Assembly (NCBI GenBank): GCA_017411305.1
Contig: JAFQQI010000077.1
Coordinates: forward strand, 1-64,000
DNA length: 64,000 bases
DNA from: Lachnospiraceae bacterium
Lineage (GTDB): Bacteria; Bacillota; Clostridia; Lachnospirales; Lachnospiraceae
Direction: 5' to 3'
The position numbers and the translations under genes were made by a program. How positions within the stretch are numbered: position 1 is the first letter of the stretch; each line of letters starts with the position of its first letter. A model generated the notes under the pieces. That model did not search any database. It was not told the DNA's origin and saw only the letters and a program-made list of their open reading frames with translations. Below are positions 27,817 through 37,319 of this stretch, piece after piece.

Positions 27817-29127
27817 CTATTCAATTTTTCCTTCCAGTACTTCAATCGCCTTTTCTACCTGATTATCAATTTCCTGCTCTTCCGCAAGGTCATAATCATA
27901 CTCAAGTTCTATATCCGGCTCAATCCCGATACCGTGGATGTTCTTGCCGGAAGGTGTATAGTAGGCACTGACTGTCAGCTTTAGCGCCGTTCCGTCATCC
28001 AGTCTGTTAATTCTCTGTACAATCCCTTTGCCGTAGGTAGTCGTTCCGATTAAGGTGCCAATATTGTAGTCTTTCACAGCACCCGCCAAAATCTCAGATG
28101 CTGACGCCGAATATTCATTAATCAATACTACAAGGGGAATATCTAATTCATATTCTCCGTCACAAGTATATTCCTTACGGTAACCGGTTTTATCCTCAGT
28201 ATAAACAATCAGTCCCTCCGGCAAAATTCTTCTTGCCACATCCACAACCGCTGCCAAATCTCCGCCCGGATTGCTGCGAAGGTCAATAATCAGTCCCTTC
28301 ATATCCTCTGCACGAAGCTCCGCCATTGCTTCATTAAACTGGTCCACCGTCACTGCATCAAACTCTGTAATCTGCAAATAGCCGATGCCGTTCGTATCCT
28401 CCAGCATACCGCTGGTAACAGTCTCTGTTTCTATCAATTTACCACGGACTGCCGTTACCTCTAAAAAGTCGGGTTCCCCTTCCCTGTATATGGTCAAAGT
28501 AACCTCAGTGTCTTCTTTTCCTTTTATCATACTGACCACTTTGGTCAGGCTATATCCTTGGGTGTCTTCGCCGTTAACCTTGTAGATAATATCCCCTTCC
28601 CGAAGACCTGCCGCTTTAGCAGGAGATTCTTCCATCACACCGCTAATCTGAGGCATCATCATGGTTTGGTTAATACTGACATAAGCACCGATTCCATAGG
28701 AAATTCCCTGATTACTGCTGACTGCTTCTTCCAGTTCTTCCTTGGAATAATATTCGGAATAGGGATCGTCTAAAGAAGCTACCATTCCCCGGTAAATTCC
28801 TTCCTGCAGTTCTTCATCACTGATTTCCTCTCCGTAATAATATTCACGGATTACTTCCTCTACCGTCTGCATTTTTTGCAATGTATCGGTATTTATCACA
28901 CTTTCATAGGTACTCTGCGCTGTAGTTTCCTGAGCCTTTTTTACCTCCAGTAAAAAGAAAACATTTTTTGCAATAATTACTATGCCAAAAAGCAAAAGAC
29001 AAAGCACCATTCCGCATGCCATACCACCGAAAAAAACGCCTATCTTCTTCCCTGATTTCTTTTTCTTCGCAGTTATAGGTTCATATTCGCTTTTTTCTTC
29101 GGTTTGCGGTTCTAATTCCCTATCCAA
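27817..29127 (-). CDS. ctpA: C-terminal processing protease (S41, CtpA-like)
   Basis: 436 residues. Start is TTG at 29125-29127 with GGAGTG 9 nt upstream. A cytoplasmic basic segment and one membrane helix (residues 30-55) put the enzyme outside the membrane. PDZ domain around residues 130-215 (GVMEESPAKAAGLREGDIIYKVNG), then the S41 domain with GLIIDLRSNPGGDL and the catalytic serine in NEYSASASEILAGAVKD, lysine in TTYGKGIVQ. Follows the M23 peptidase by 16 nt; CtpA-type proteases often tune wall hydrolases. Confidence 0.92.
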   Translation of the reverse strand: MDRELEPQTEEKSEYEPITAKKKKSGKKIGVFFGGMACGMVLCLLLFGIVIIAKNVFFLLEVKKAQETTAQSTYESVINTDTLQKMQTVEEVIREYYYGEEISDEELQEGIYRGMVASLDDPYSEYYSKEELEEAVSSNQGISYGIGAYVSINQTMMMPQISGVMEESPAKAAGLREGDIIYKVNGEDTQGYSLTKVVSMIKGKEDTEVTLTIYREGEPDFLEVTAVRGKLIETETVTSGMLEDTNGIGYLQITEFDAVTVDQFNEAMAELRAEDMKGLIIDLRSNPGGDLAAVVDVARRILPEGLIVYTEDKTGYRKEYTCDGEYELDIPLVVLINEYSASASEILAGAVKDYNIGTLIGTTTYGKGIVQRINRLDDGTALKLTVSAYYTPSGKNIHGIGIEPDIELEYDYDLAEEQEIDNQVEKAIEVLEGKIE

Positions 29128-29143
29128 AAGTTGTCACTCCATT

Positions 29144-30367
29144 CTATCTGCCGCCCAGATAATTCCAGGGACTTACATAATTACCATTTAGTCGAACACT
29201 GAAATGCAAATGATTTCCCGTAGAACGTCCTGTGGTTCCTACCGCTGCAATCTTATCGCCCTTGCTGACTTCAGTACCGCTGGATACATACAGCGCTGAA
29301 GCATGCATGTAAATCGTATACAGACCATCTCCGTGGTCAATCATAATATAGTTACCCATAGAGTTACTATATGCAGCAGCCACAACCTTACCGTCATATG
29401 CAGCCAAAATAGGACTTCCGCCCGGTGCCGCCATATCCACACCATTATGGAACTGCTTATGCCCTAATATGGGATGAATTCTGTAGCCATAGTCATCGGA
29501 AATTCTCTTATAAGAAGGGGCCGGCCACGCAAACACACCGCCGTCATATTTTCTTCCCTGCTCTGCTGCCAGTTTCCGTCTCTCTTCCGCAACAGCCTTT
29601 TCCAATGCTGCTATGGTTTCATTCTGCTCCGCAATATATGCTTCATATTCGGCAATAGCCGCTTCTTTATTGGCAATATCATTAGTTACTGCATTAATTT
29701 CTGCTTCTTTATCTGCAATCAGCTCATTCATAGCCGCTTCTTCTGCTTCCACAGAAGACTTTGCTTCTTCCAAAACAGCCTTTTCTTCCTCAAGGCTCTC
29801 TTTGCAAAGAGCCACATACTCTGCCTGGGCTACATACTCATCCAGCTTCTCTCTGTCATACGCGGATAGCATTTCTATGTATTCTGCCTTATTCAGCATA
29901 TCACCAAAGCTCTCAGACGCAAAAAGGAGTTCAAGGTAAAAGGTGTCGCCCTTTTCATACATAAATTTAATCCGGTCCTTCATTGCCTCATATTGGGCTT
30001 CCTGCACCGCCACTGCCGCTTCCAGTTCCAGAGTTGTTTCCTCTATCTCTGTTTCCTTATCGGAAATCATTGTTTTCAGCTCTGCAATTTTTGCCTGAAT
30101 GGTAGCAAGGCTGGCATCCAGCTCTGTAATGTAATTGGCAAGGTCCGTTTTGGATGCTTCCAGCTCTTTTTTCAGATTCTTAACATCTGTCAAGCTGTTT
30201 TGAAGCTCTTTCTTTTCTTCTTTTGCCTGCTTAATCTCTTCTTCCTTTTTCTTAATGCTGTCATTGGTCAGCTCACTGGCAAATGCGGTCTGCACAAATC
30301 TGCCGCCTACGGTTACAAACATGACTACACTAAGAAAGATGCAGAGTGCTCTTTTCCACTGTCTCAT
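29144..30367 (-). CDS. Coiled-coil M23 peptidase (EnvC/PcsB-like)
   Basis: 407 residues. Signal peptide (residues 1-31, ending AFA), then a long coiled coil from about residue 37 to 270, then a short linker and the M23 domain. Zinc-site features: HPILGHKQFHNGVDMAAPGG, and GRSTGNHLHFSVRLNG (HxH). In other Firmicutes such proteins are activated by FtsEX at the septum to split daughter walls. It lies directly after ftsX (10 nt), which supports that role. Confidence 0.9.
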   Translation of the reverse strand: MRQWKRALCIFLSVVMFVTVGGRFVQTAFASELTNDSIKKKEEEIKQAKEEKKELQNSLTDVKNLKKELEASKTDLANYITELDASLATIQAKIAELKTMISDKETEIEETTLELEAAVAVQEAQYEAMKDRIKFMYEKGDTFYLELLFASESFGDMLNKAEYIEMLSAYDREKLDEYVAQAEYVALCKESLEEEKAVLEEAKSSVEAEEAAMNELIADKEAEINAVTNDIANKEAAIAEYEAYIAEQNETIAALEKAVAEERRKLAAEQGRKYDGGVFAWPAPSYKRISDDYGYRIHPILGHKQFHNGVDMAAPGGSPILAAYDGKVVAAAYSNSMGNYIMIDHGDGLYTIYMHASALYVSSGTEVSKGDKIAAVGTTGRSTGNHLHFSVRLNGNYVSPWNYLGGR

Positions 30368-30377
30368 TGTAACCTCA

Positions 30378-31274
30378 TTATACCTTCAAGTGCTTTCTTA
30401 CCGTTGTAATACTTCCCAGGAAACCGATACCAACACCCATAATCAGGGAAATTGGCAGCAGCTGTGCAAATACTTTTTCCACCGGGATAAATGCAAGCAG
30501 ATTACTGATAGCCGCAAATTCTGTAACAATATATTCGATTACATGATTGTAAATGACAAAAATAAGTCCCAAGGGAATTAACGCGCCCACTACTCCGATT
30601 AACATACCTTCTATCACAAAGGGCGAACGTACAAAAAAGTCCGTGGCACCGATATATTTCATAATACCAATCTCTTCCTTACGGACAGAAATACCGATAG
30701 TAACCGTATTGCTGATAAGGAATATGGAAACCGCAAACAAAATTGCAATAATACCAATGGAAACATAAGCAATCAATGCATTGATACCGGTTAAGGATGC
30801 TGCGGTAATCTCGGAACGGTTTACCGTTCTGATGCCTTCCACTCCTTCTAAGTAGGTAACCAATGCCGGCTGCATGGAAACATCATTCATATAAATTTCA
30901 TAGCTGGCAGAATCTGCAAGCGGATTTTCCGTAAATCCATCCGAGTACTCACCCAGATACTCTACCTTAAAGGTTTCCCATGCTTCTTCCGCAGAGATAA
31001 AACGTTTCTTGGAAACCTCCGGTCTTTTATCAATCATTTCACCGATTTCCACAATACGCTCTTCACTGATGCCTTCATCAAAAAATACCGTAACAGATAC
31101 ACCTTCCTGAGCTGTCTTTACGATATTTTCCACATTAGTAAGTACCGCAAAGAACAAGCCGAACAGAAACAGGCAGGCACTGATAGTAGCTATGGATGCA
31201 AGTGAAAACCACTTATTTCTGAAAATATTAATAATACCCTGTTTGATGGTATAAAAAAATGTACTAATCCTCAT
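30378..31274 (-). CDS. ftsX: Cell division membrane protein FtsX
   Basis: 298 residues: N-terminal cytoplasmic FFYTIKQGIINIFRNKWFSLASI motif, four membrane helices (about 20-45, 165-190, 215-245, 265-290), and an extracytoplasmic loop between the first two that should contact the M23 hydrolase. Overlaps ftsE by 11 nt, so translation is coupled. Confidence 0.95.
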   Translation of the reverse strand: MRISTFFYTIKQGIINIFRNKWFSLASIATISACLFLFGLFFAVLTNVENIVKTAQEGVSVTVFFDEGISEERIVEIGEMIDKRPEVSKKRFISAEEAWETFKVEYLGEYSDGFTENPLADSASYEIYMNDVSMQPALVTYLEGVEGIRTVNRSEITAASLTGINALIAYVSIGIIAILFAVSIFLISNTVTIGISVRKEEIGIMKYIGATDFFVRSPFVIEGMLIGVVGALIPLGLIFVIYNHVIEYIVTEFAAISNLLAFIPVEKVFAQLLPISLIMGVGIGFLGSITTVRKHLKV

Positions 31275-32010
31275 CGTCTATATATCCGCCCTTTTCTTCA
31301 TCACTGACAATAACACCCTTTTTCATGGTTACAACACGTTTTTGCATGGCATTTACAATCTCTCTGTTGTGAGTAACCACCAAAACGGTAGTACCGTTTT
31401 CGTTAATCTGCTCTAAAAGTTTCATGATTTCCCATGAGTTTTTGGGGTCAAGGTTACCTGTCGGCTCATCTGCCAAAAGAATACTGGGCCTGTTAACAAG
31501 AGCTCTTGCAATGGCAACTCTCTGTTGTTCACCACCGGAAAGCTGTCTGGGCTTCGCTTTATATTTACCTGCCAGACCTACCGTAGCCAAAATACTGGGT
31601 ACATTCCGTTTAATTTCTTTATTGGACACTTGAATAATACGCTGTGCAAACGCCACATTTTCGTATACATTTCTGTCCTTCAGAAGACGGAAATCCTGGA
31701 ATACAATTCCTAAATTTCTTCTGAATTTGGGAATCTTCCTATGACGGATTCTGGTCAGGTCATAACCCATCACATTAATTTCACCGGATGTGGGTACCAG
31801 TTCACGCAGAAGCAGCTTAATCATGGTTGATTTGCCGGAACCGCTGTCACCTACAATAAATACAAATTCTCCTTTTTTAATATGTAAATCCACGCCGTTT
31901 AACGCCGGAGCACCGGTAGCATATGCCTTACTGACATTCTTAAGTGTAATAATTTCGTCACCGGCTACCGCACTTTTTTTTCTTTTTAATTTTACTTCAC
32001 TCTTTGCCAA
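31264..32010 (-). CDS. ftsE: Cell division ATP-binding protein FtsE
   Basis: 248 residues. Start is TTG at 32008-32010, with AGGTGGTG upstream. Walker [15 protein letters not shown]-loop [11 protein letters not shown], signature [15 protein letters not shown], Walker [15 protein letters not shown]-loop VVTHNREIV. About 20 residues longer at the N terminus than E. coli FtsE, a Lys-rich start. Drives FtsX to control septal wall hydrolysis. Confidence 0.96.
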   Translation of the reverse strand: MAKSEVKLKRKKSAVAGDEIITLKNVSKAYATGAPALNGVDLHIKKGEFVFIVGDSGSGKSTMIKLLLRELVPTSGEINVMGYDLTRIRHRKIPKFRRNLGIVFQDFRLLKDRNVYENVAFAQRIIQVSNKEIKRNVPSILATVGLAGKYKAKPRQLSGGEQQRVAIARALVNRPSILLADEPTGNLDPKNSWEIMKLLEQINENGTTVLVVTHNREIVNAMQKRVVTMKKGVIVSDEEKGGYIDDED

Positions 32011-32030
32011 ATTCGTTCACCACCTGTATT

Positions 32031-33119
32031 TTAATACTCAAAGCTTTCCATGTAATTCATATACTTCACTACCATAAGTGCAATTCGGAAGGTAATTGCA
32101 TCCTCAAACACTCTCAAATCAAGCCCCGTGCTCTTTTGAAGCTTGTCCAGACGATATACCAAAGTATTTCTGTGGATAAAGAGCTGTCTGGAAGTTTCTG
32201 ATACATTCAGGGAGTTTTCAAAAAACTTGCTGATAGTAGTCAGGGTTTCTTCGTCAAAGTCATCCGGACTCTTTCCGCCAAAAATCTCGCGGATAAACAT
32301 TTTGCACAGAGGAATCGGTAACTGGTAAATCAAACGTCCGATTCCAAGCTCACTGTATGCAATAATATTTCTGTCATCAAAGAAAATCTTACCTACATCA
32401 AGTGCCATCTTGGCTTCCTTGTAGGAACGGCTGACTTCTTTAATTTCCTTTACTACCGTACCGTAAGCTATATGGATGCCTTTCATTCCTTCCTTACGCA
32501 GATAGCTGTCTATGCTGCCTGCCGCTCTTTCTATTTCCTTGCTGTTATCTCCCTCGGATAATTCCTTTACCACAATCACACTGTTCTCATCCACTGCAGT
32601 AACAAAATCTTTACTGTTGCTGCCTGCATAAGTACGCATTGCTTCTAACGCATTACTGTCCTTCCCGTTGTCAGTTTCCACTATTAATACTACTCTCTTA
32701 ACATCAGTCTGGATATGTAACTTTTTGGCCCTGCTGTATATATCAATTAAAAGAAGGTTATCCAAAAGCAGGTTCTTGATAAAGTTGTCCTTATCAAAAC
32801 GTTCCTTATAAGCTACCAGCAGATTCTGAATCTGGAATGCTGCCATCTTTCCTACCATATACACATCTTCACCGGTTCCGGCTGCAATCAGTACATATTC
32901 AGGCTGCTGTTCATCATATATCTTGAAATACTGACAGCCCTGAATTTCCTGAGAATCTGCAGGTGACTTGGCAAATTCCGAAACAGCGGTTGCGCTGACA
33001 TTGATATTGCCCGTGGTAGACGCTACTTCTTTACCGTCAATATCCATCACACAAAACTCTACTCTTGCTATTCCCTTTAATCCGTCAATCGTACTTTGTA
33101 ATATCTGATTTGAAATCAT
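32031..33119 (-). CDS. PucR/CdaR-type transcriptional regulator
   Basis: 362 residues. The C-terminal ~60 residues are the PucR helix-turn-helix (LNVSETSRQLFIHRNTLVYRLDKL, followed by TGLDLRVFEDAITFRIAL). The middle resembles a GGDEF-like fold seen in this family; the N-terminal ~130 residues are the sugar-diacid-recognition type domain. Lies 20 nt upstream of ftsE in the same direction, so it may be the first gene of that transcript, an unusual partnership. The signal it senses is unknown. Confidence 0.85.
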   Translation of the reverse strand: MISNQILQSTIDGLKGIARVEFCVMDIDGKEVASTTGNINVSATAVSEFAKSPADSQEIQGCQYFKIYDEQQPEYVLIAAGTGEDVYMVGKMAAFQIQNLLVAYKERFDKDNFIKNLLLDNLLLIDIYSRAKKLHIQTDVKRVVLIVETDNGKDSNALEAMRTYAGSNSKDFVTAVDENSVIVVKELSEGDNSKEIERAAGSIDSYLRKEGMKGIHIAYGTVVKEIKEVSRSYKEAKMALDVGKIFFDDRNIIAYSELGIGRLIYQLPIPLCKMFIREIFGGKSPDDFDEETLTTISKFFENSLNVSETSRQLFIHRNTLVYRLDKLQKSTGLDLRVFEDAITFRIALMVVKYMNYMESFEY

Positions 33120-33416
33120 ATCCCCACTCCCTTAGCTTACGCTTCATACAAGTGTATGCAATTTTCACAATAATTTTCATCTGCATTTTGCCAAAAATGA
33201 AAAACTTCCTTTTCATTTTAAAACAAATGTACAAATAAATCTACCTTTTTTTAGATGTTTTTTGTTACTTTTTAATGTTTTTATCTAAATTTTTCCATTT
33301 TCTTTTCCTATGCAACATAAACAAAGAACCAATATGCTTTTCAGAAAATTTATGACGTGACATTTTTACTTTATTCATGGTATAATATATATACGAATGG
33401 GAAAGGAGGTTTTGTA
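33120..33416. other. AT-rich divergent intergenic region
   Basis: About 297 bp between the PucR-type gene and the YjfB-like gene, with T/A runs and several short direct words. A CATAC..GTATG inverted repeat at 33147-33160 lies upstream of the PucR start. Promoter of the YjfB-like gene is listed separately. No further gene seen. Confidence 0.5.
33357..33386 (+). promoter_or_regulatory. Extended -10 promoter of the YjfB-like gene
   Basis: GTGACA (33357-33362) and TATAAT (33381-33386) at 18 bp, with TGG directly before the -10. It looks like a vegetative promoter; the sigma-D motility consensus is not seen. Confidence 0.7.
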
Positions 33417-33605
33417 ATGAATATACCTGAATTATCAACCGCATTGGCTAACGTAGAAATAGGTACCAAGATTGGCACAGCCATGTTAAGCAAGGCACTC
33501 GATACCTCCGAAGCAACCGGTGAAAGTCTAATCCGTATGATGGACCGTTCCATGGAGCTTTCTGTGAATCCTGCCGTAGGCAGTAATTTTGATATGCTTG
33601 TATAA
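33417..33605 (+). CDS. Small YjfB-like putative motility protein
   Basis: 62 residues from the ATG at 33417-33419, which has GAAAGGAGG 7 nt upstream; a 20-residue longer frame has no site. The pattern ...LSTALANVEIGTKIGTAMLSKALDT...GESLIRMMDRSMELSVNPAVGSNFDMLV matches the short YjfB motility family, with the C-terminal NPxxGxxxD motif. Function is unknown; in Bacillus the family is expressed with flagellar genes. A strong terminator follows. Confidence 0.8.
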   Translation: MNIPELSTALANVEIGTKIGTAMLSKALDTSEATGESLIRMMDRSMELSVNPAVGSNFDMLV

Positions 33606-33627
33606 GCATAAGCGATTTCAGATGATT

Positions 33628-33656
33628 AAAAATGCGCCGTATTGCGGCGCATTTTT
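33628..33656. terminator. Bidirectional terminator after YjfB-like gene
   Basis: AAAAATGCGCCG and CGGCGCATTTTT form a 12-bp stem with a 5-nt loop; T-runs on both strands serve the + gene and the convergent CPBP gene. Confidence 0.9.
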
Positions 33657-33659
33657 TAT

Positions 33660-34508
33660 TTACTCTTTTCTTCTTATCTTTTTATCTTCCCAAATTCCTC
33701 TAAGCACTCCCGGTCTTCCCTGGTGCTCTCCCATCCACACCAGAATTGCCCAGCCAAGGGGCAGGCATATTGCTGTAATTACCAGATAAACCGCCACGCT
33801 GTAAACAAGCATATCTGTTGTTATCTGTTGCGATGCTGCTTCAACATATGTTCCGGAATCCATTTTCAGCATAATATACATAAGTATAACCTGACTTCCG
33901 TTGACCAGTCCGTGATAAATCACTGAAGACCAAATGCTTCCTGTTGCCTCTACCAAAAGTACTGCAAGAATTCCCATACCAAATGCATAAACCGCCTGAT
34001 TAATATTCATATGCATAAGCCCAAACAAAAGGGAGGAAACAATCATCGCCCAAAAGGCCCTGATGCCCTTTTTATATCCGCGGTAATAAACACCGCGGCA
34101 TGTCAGTTCTTCACAAAAGGGAGCAAAGACTGCTATGGAAAAGAACATTTGTCCAAAAGACATCTCTGCCATATTGTAATCCGTCATCATATTCACTGCT
34201 GCATTTTCCGTGAAAAACTGGGTTATCAGGTTCAAAAGAGTGATAAACGGTGTGGTAAACATGGTAAAAGGAATCAGTGCAAACAGTGTCCCCGGCTTTA
34301 TCTTATGAAAACCCATAAACTCCGAAAACTTCTCTCCGGAAGCAAATACAAAAACAAGACCGGGCAGTAAAATTGTAGCCTCACATATCAAATTAATAAG
34401 TACCAGATTGTCAGCAATCTGCGGGAAATAATTCTTAATTACCCATGCGCATAGCAAATCCAAGAGCATTGCTGCTATAAACGCCAAAGTTACTTTTTTT
34501 CCGTTCAC
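33660..34508 (-). CDS. CPBP family intramembrane metalloprotease
   Basis: 282 residues, start GTG at 34506-34508 with AAAGGA 7 nt upstream. About eight membrane helices. The three CPBP motifs are present: EELTCRGVYYRGY (EExxxR), FGLMHMN (FxxxH) and SVIYHGLVN (HxxxN). Such proteases mature peptides or prenylated proteins, or give bacteriocin immunity; the substrate cannot be told. It lies 35 nt after cvfB. Confidence 0.88.
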   Translation of the reverse strand: MNGKKVTLAFIAAMLLDLLCAWVIKNYFPQIADNLVLINLICEATILLPGLVFVFASGEKFSEFMGFHKIKPGTLFALIPFTMFTTPFITLLNLITQFFTENAAVNMMTDYNMAEMSFGQMFFSIAVFAPFCEELTCRGVYYRGYKKGIRAFWAMIVSSLLFGLMHMNINQAVYAFGMGILAVLLVEATGSIWSSVIYHGLVNGSQVILMYIMLKMDSGTYVEAASQQITTDMLVYSVAVYLVITAICLPLGWAILVWMGEHQGRPGVLRGIWEDKKIRRKE

Positions 34509-34543
34509 TGTTTTATCCTTTCCGTTCTCTTTTTGCCTGCTCC

Positions 34544-35386
34544 TTATTCAGAAATTAACCGGATGCTTTCCTTCTCCGGTACAATCATCCTCTGCTTATA
34601 CAGATTTCCTACCGCCTTTTTGAATTCATTTTTGCTCATGCCTGTGATTTCACGAATCTTTTCCGGGTCAGACTTATCCCCAACCGCCAAATGTCCTCCC
34701 TGCTCCTTTAACAGCGTGAGCAGTTTTTCTGCATCTGCATTCATTTGGATATATGCTTTTTCACGGATACTTAAGGACAGCTTTCCGTCTGTCTTTACCT
34801 CTGTCACACGGGCACAGATTCTGTCTCCCACCCGGATACCTTCTGCAGGTTCAATTTTGGGAATCAGGGCAGAATATCTGTCATCTATTGCCACAAACAC
34901 ACCAAAGTTTTTGCTGATTTCATAAACAATTCCTTCCACCTTATCATCCTTATGATAAGGACTGCCGGTTCCCAAATAATGATATACCTTCATGGTAGCG
35001 CACAGGCGGTTGCTTTTATCAATATAAAGAGCAACCAGACATTCATCTCCTGCTTTTAGTTGTCCCGTCTGTTCCTTATAGGGCAAAAGCAAATCCTTTT
35101 CAAGGCCCCAGTCCAAAAAGGCACCGATTTTTCCCACCTGCTTTACGGTAAGAAGGGCAAATTCACCCACCTGTAGCATAGGCTCTTTGATGGTCGCAAT
35201 CAGTCTGTCCTTGGAATCCCGATAAACAAATACCGTGAGTTCATCATTTATCTGTGTATCTTCCGGCACCTGCTTAATAGGTAAAAGTACCTTGTCTTCC
35301 GCATTCTCCTTTACATCTGCCAGATATACTCCAAAATCCACTTTTTTTATGACGGTAAGTTTTTGTTTTTTTCCTAATTCTATCAT
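34544..35386 (-). CDS. cvfB: S1-domain RNA-binding protein CvfB
   Basis: 280 residues from the ATG at 35384-35386, with AGGAGA 7 nt upstream; a longer frame to 35425 overlaps the thioesterase. Three S1-like beta-barrel domains (around residues 5-65, 70-130 and 145-215) and a C-terminal winged helix (GGHLAVGDKSDPEKIREITGMSKNEFKKAVGNLYKQ). The domain set is that of the CvfB family, which affects RNA turnover and virulence in Staphylococcus. Overlaps nothing, 1 nt before the thioesterase stop. Confidence 0.88.
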   Translation of the reverse strand: MIELGKKQKLTVIKKVDFGVYLADVKENAEDKVLLPIKQVPEDTQINDELTVFVYRDSKDRLIATIKEPMLQVGEFALLTVKQVGKIGAFLDWGLEKDLLLPYKEQTGQLKAGDECLVALYIDKSNRLCATMKVYHYLGTGSPYHKDDKVEGIVYEISKNFGVFVAIDDRYSALIPKIEPAEGIRVGDRICARVTEVKTDGKLSLSIREKAYIQMNADAEKLLTLLKEQGGHLAVGDKSDPEKIREITGMSKNEFKKAVGNLYKQRMIVPEKESIRLISE

Positions 35387-35387
35387 A

Positions 35388-36098
35388 CTAATTCTCCTGT
35401 ATCTCCACCACACAGACCGTAGCATCCTGTTCGTCTTTTAGAACCACCACATAGATTCCGTCTTCAGAAGCTGACACGTAAGGGGTAAGAACATCATTCA
35501 GGTAAGACTGTTTTTTATATTCTGCACGAAGCTGTCTGATTCTGCAATCTTTATTTAAACTGTCAAGGGCAATCCTCACATATTGTCCGTTGTTCACATG
35601 GTGATTGGTGTCCAGATGGTGGGGTCTGATGATAACACTCTCCCCTTTTACCGGCTCACCAGGAACTATAATCTTACGGGGTGCATATTCCATATCCAGC
35701 TTTTCTTCTAATATATAGGGTGCAATCATTTCCTCTGTGGGGCGCACGGGACGTCCGCTGTCGGTGTCAATCAATGTCCAAATGGTATTGGCGTAGGCAA
35801 GTCTTTGTCCCGATTCATCTGTCAAAAGAAAATTACGGTATCCCATAAAGCCCTTAAAATCATAAGGTGCCGTAGCTACTGTCACCAGTTCTCCCAGCTT
35901 CGGATAACGGTCTACTACTATCTGCCAGGAACCCAATACCCATACGGTATGCTTCTCCTTCAGATAATCCACACCGCGTCCGATGTCCTCAGAATGAAAT
36001 GTGGTGCAATCCTGGAAATAGTTCAATAATGATTCTATTTTTAAATAACCTTCCGTATCCAGTTCACTGTATCTGATTCTGTTTTGATAACTGTACAT
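35388..36098 (-). CDS. Acyl-ACP thioesterase
   Basis: 236 residues, double hot-dog fold. N-terminal RIRYSELDTEGYLKIESLLNYFQDCTTFHSEDIG and the C-terminal LDTNHHVNNGQYVRIALDSL (active-site Asn/His region) match bacterial acyl-ACP thioesterases. Releases free fatty acids from acyl-ACP. The nearby DegV protein binds fatty acids, so both may work in fatty-acid recycling, which is inference from position. Confidence 0.88.
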   Translation of the reverse strand: MYSYQNRIRYSELDTEGYLKIESLLNYFQDCTTFHSEDIGRGVDYLKEKHTVWVLGSWQIVVDRYPKLGELVTVATAPYDFKGFMGYRNFLLTDESGQRLAYANTIWTLIDTDSGRPVRPTEEMIAPYILEEKLDMEYAPRKIIVPGEPVKGESVIIRPHHLDTNHHVNNGQYVRIALDSLNKDCRIRQLRAEYKKQSYLNDVLTPYVSASEDGIYVVVLKDEQDATVCVVEIQEN

Positions 36099-36189
36099 AA
36101 CCGTCTTCCTTTACAAATTTTCCGCACATCTTTTACAAGTATACCACGAAGTTTTGTAAAGAAATAGTGTTTTCCCGGAAAATATTTTT

Positions 36190-36217
36190 AGCCGGCGGAA
36201 AACTTATCCGCCGGCCA
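36190..36217 (-). terminator. Terminator-like hairpin after degV
   Basis: GCCGGCGGA (36191-36199) pairs with TCCGCCGGC (36207-36215); the minus strand then reads TAAAAATATTTT. A GC-rich stem with an imperfect T-tract. Confidence 0.75.
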
Positions 36218-36268
36218 CTACCGTTCTTTTCTCATTTGCTGTTTGCTTTATTCTTTCTGATTTTTCTA

Positions 36269-37105
36269 TTATCCGATTTCAAATCCTGCCAGCAATCCGC
36301 CTTTCTCTGCATAAAAGCTGCACAGACCGCCTGTTAAGCCCTGAGTCACTTTTGCTGTTGGGAATTCTTTTAAAATCAGTTCCTTTAATTGCTGTGCCGC
36401 CCCCGGATTAAAGCAATGGTCAATCATAACCTTGCCTCCGGCATAACCGATTTCCTTCATCCGTTTCACAATGGCTAAAAGTGCTTTCTTCTCGCCGCGG
36501 CATTTATCCATGGGTTCAAGCTGACCCTGCATACTGGCACGGCCTACAATGCGGATTCCCAAAACACCTGCTATCTTAGCAACCACAGGACTGACACGAC
36601 CATTATTGGAAAGATTGTTTAAGCATTCCAAAGAAAACATCAGGCCTGTTTTTTCCTTGTAATCCATAACGCCGCTACATATTTCTTCAAAAGTTTTTCC
36701 CTGAAGAAACAGCTCTTCTGCTTTATCCGTTAAAAGCTCCATTTCCGGCCCTGCAGAAAGAGAATCCACAACAAATACCTTTTTGTCAGGATATATACTT
36801 TCATATTCTTCCTTTGCCACACGTGCCGCATTATAGCTACCGGAAAGACCGCTTGTAATGGTAACGCAAATTACTCTGTCCGCCTCTCCGAAAGCCTGTA
36901 CATAATCCTCTACACTGGGACAGGAAGTGCCGGATTTCCCTTTATAGCTCTCCATATAGGTTGCCATTTCCTGCACATCAAGTGCCTCGTCATCTACATA
37001 TTCCTTTTCTCCCGCTCTGATTTTCAGCGGAACCGATGCAAAGGGTACACTTCCCTTAGCCTTTCTGATGTTAATGGCCGAATCTGAAACAACTTTAAAT
37101 AACAT
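36269..37105 (-). CDS. DegV family fatty-acid-binding protein
   Basis: 278 residues. Family motifs VSDSAINIR at the start, the SGLSGSYNAARVA loop near residue 94, and NLSNNGRVSPVVAKIAGVLGIRI for the acyl pocket. DegV/FakB proteins present fatty acids to the kinase FakA. The first DxxxN-type segment is somewhat divergent. A second DegV is at 56706-57587. No FakA is seen here. Confidence 0.9.
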   Translation of the reverse strand: MLFKVVSDSAINIRKAKGSVPFASVPLKIRAGEKEYVDDEALDVQEMATYMESYKGKSGTSCPSVEDYVQAFGEADRVICVTITSGLSGSYNAARVAKEEYESIYPDKKVFVVDSLSAGPEMELLTDKAEELFLQGKTFEEICSGVMDYKEKTGLMFSLECLNNLSNNGRVSPVVAKIAGVLGIRIVGRASMQGQLEPMDKCRGEKKALLAIVKRMKEIGYAGGKVMIDHCFNPGAAQQLKELILKEFPTAKVTQGLTGGLCSFYAEKGGLLAGFEIG

Positions 37106-37257
37106 TACTTATTACCTCTTTATGTATTATCGGAAAGCATCTGATTTCATATATAACTGCTATCCGGCTAAAAAGAAGTATATCAAGTATTGAAAACTAC
37201 GTCAAGGGGTTTTGAATGCCTTTCTGCATAGTTTTGCTTGCTTTTTGTCAGCAAAAA

Positions 37258-37293
37258 CAAAAATCGTGGCAGCCATAAGCCTCCACGATTTTT
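37258..37293 (-). terminator. Terminator of the four-repeat secreted protein gene
   Basis: AAAAATCGTGG and CCACGATTTTT form the stem; the T-run is on the minus strand. It lies 27 nt after the stop at 37320. Confidence 0.85.
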
Positions 37294-37319
37294 GAATTAT
37301 CTTTATTATAAGAAATCTT

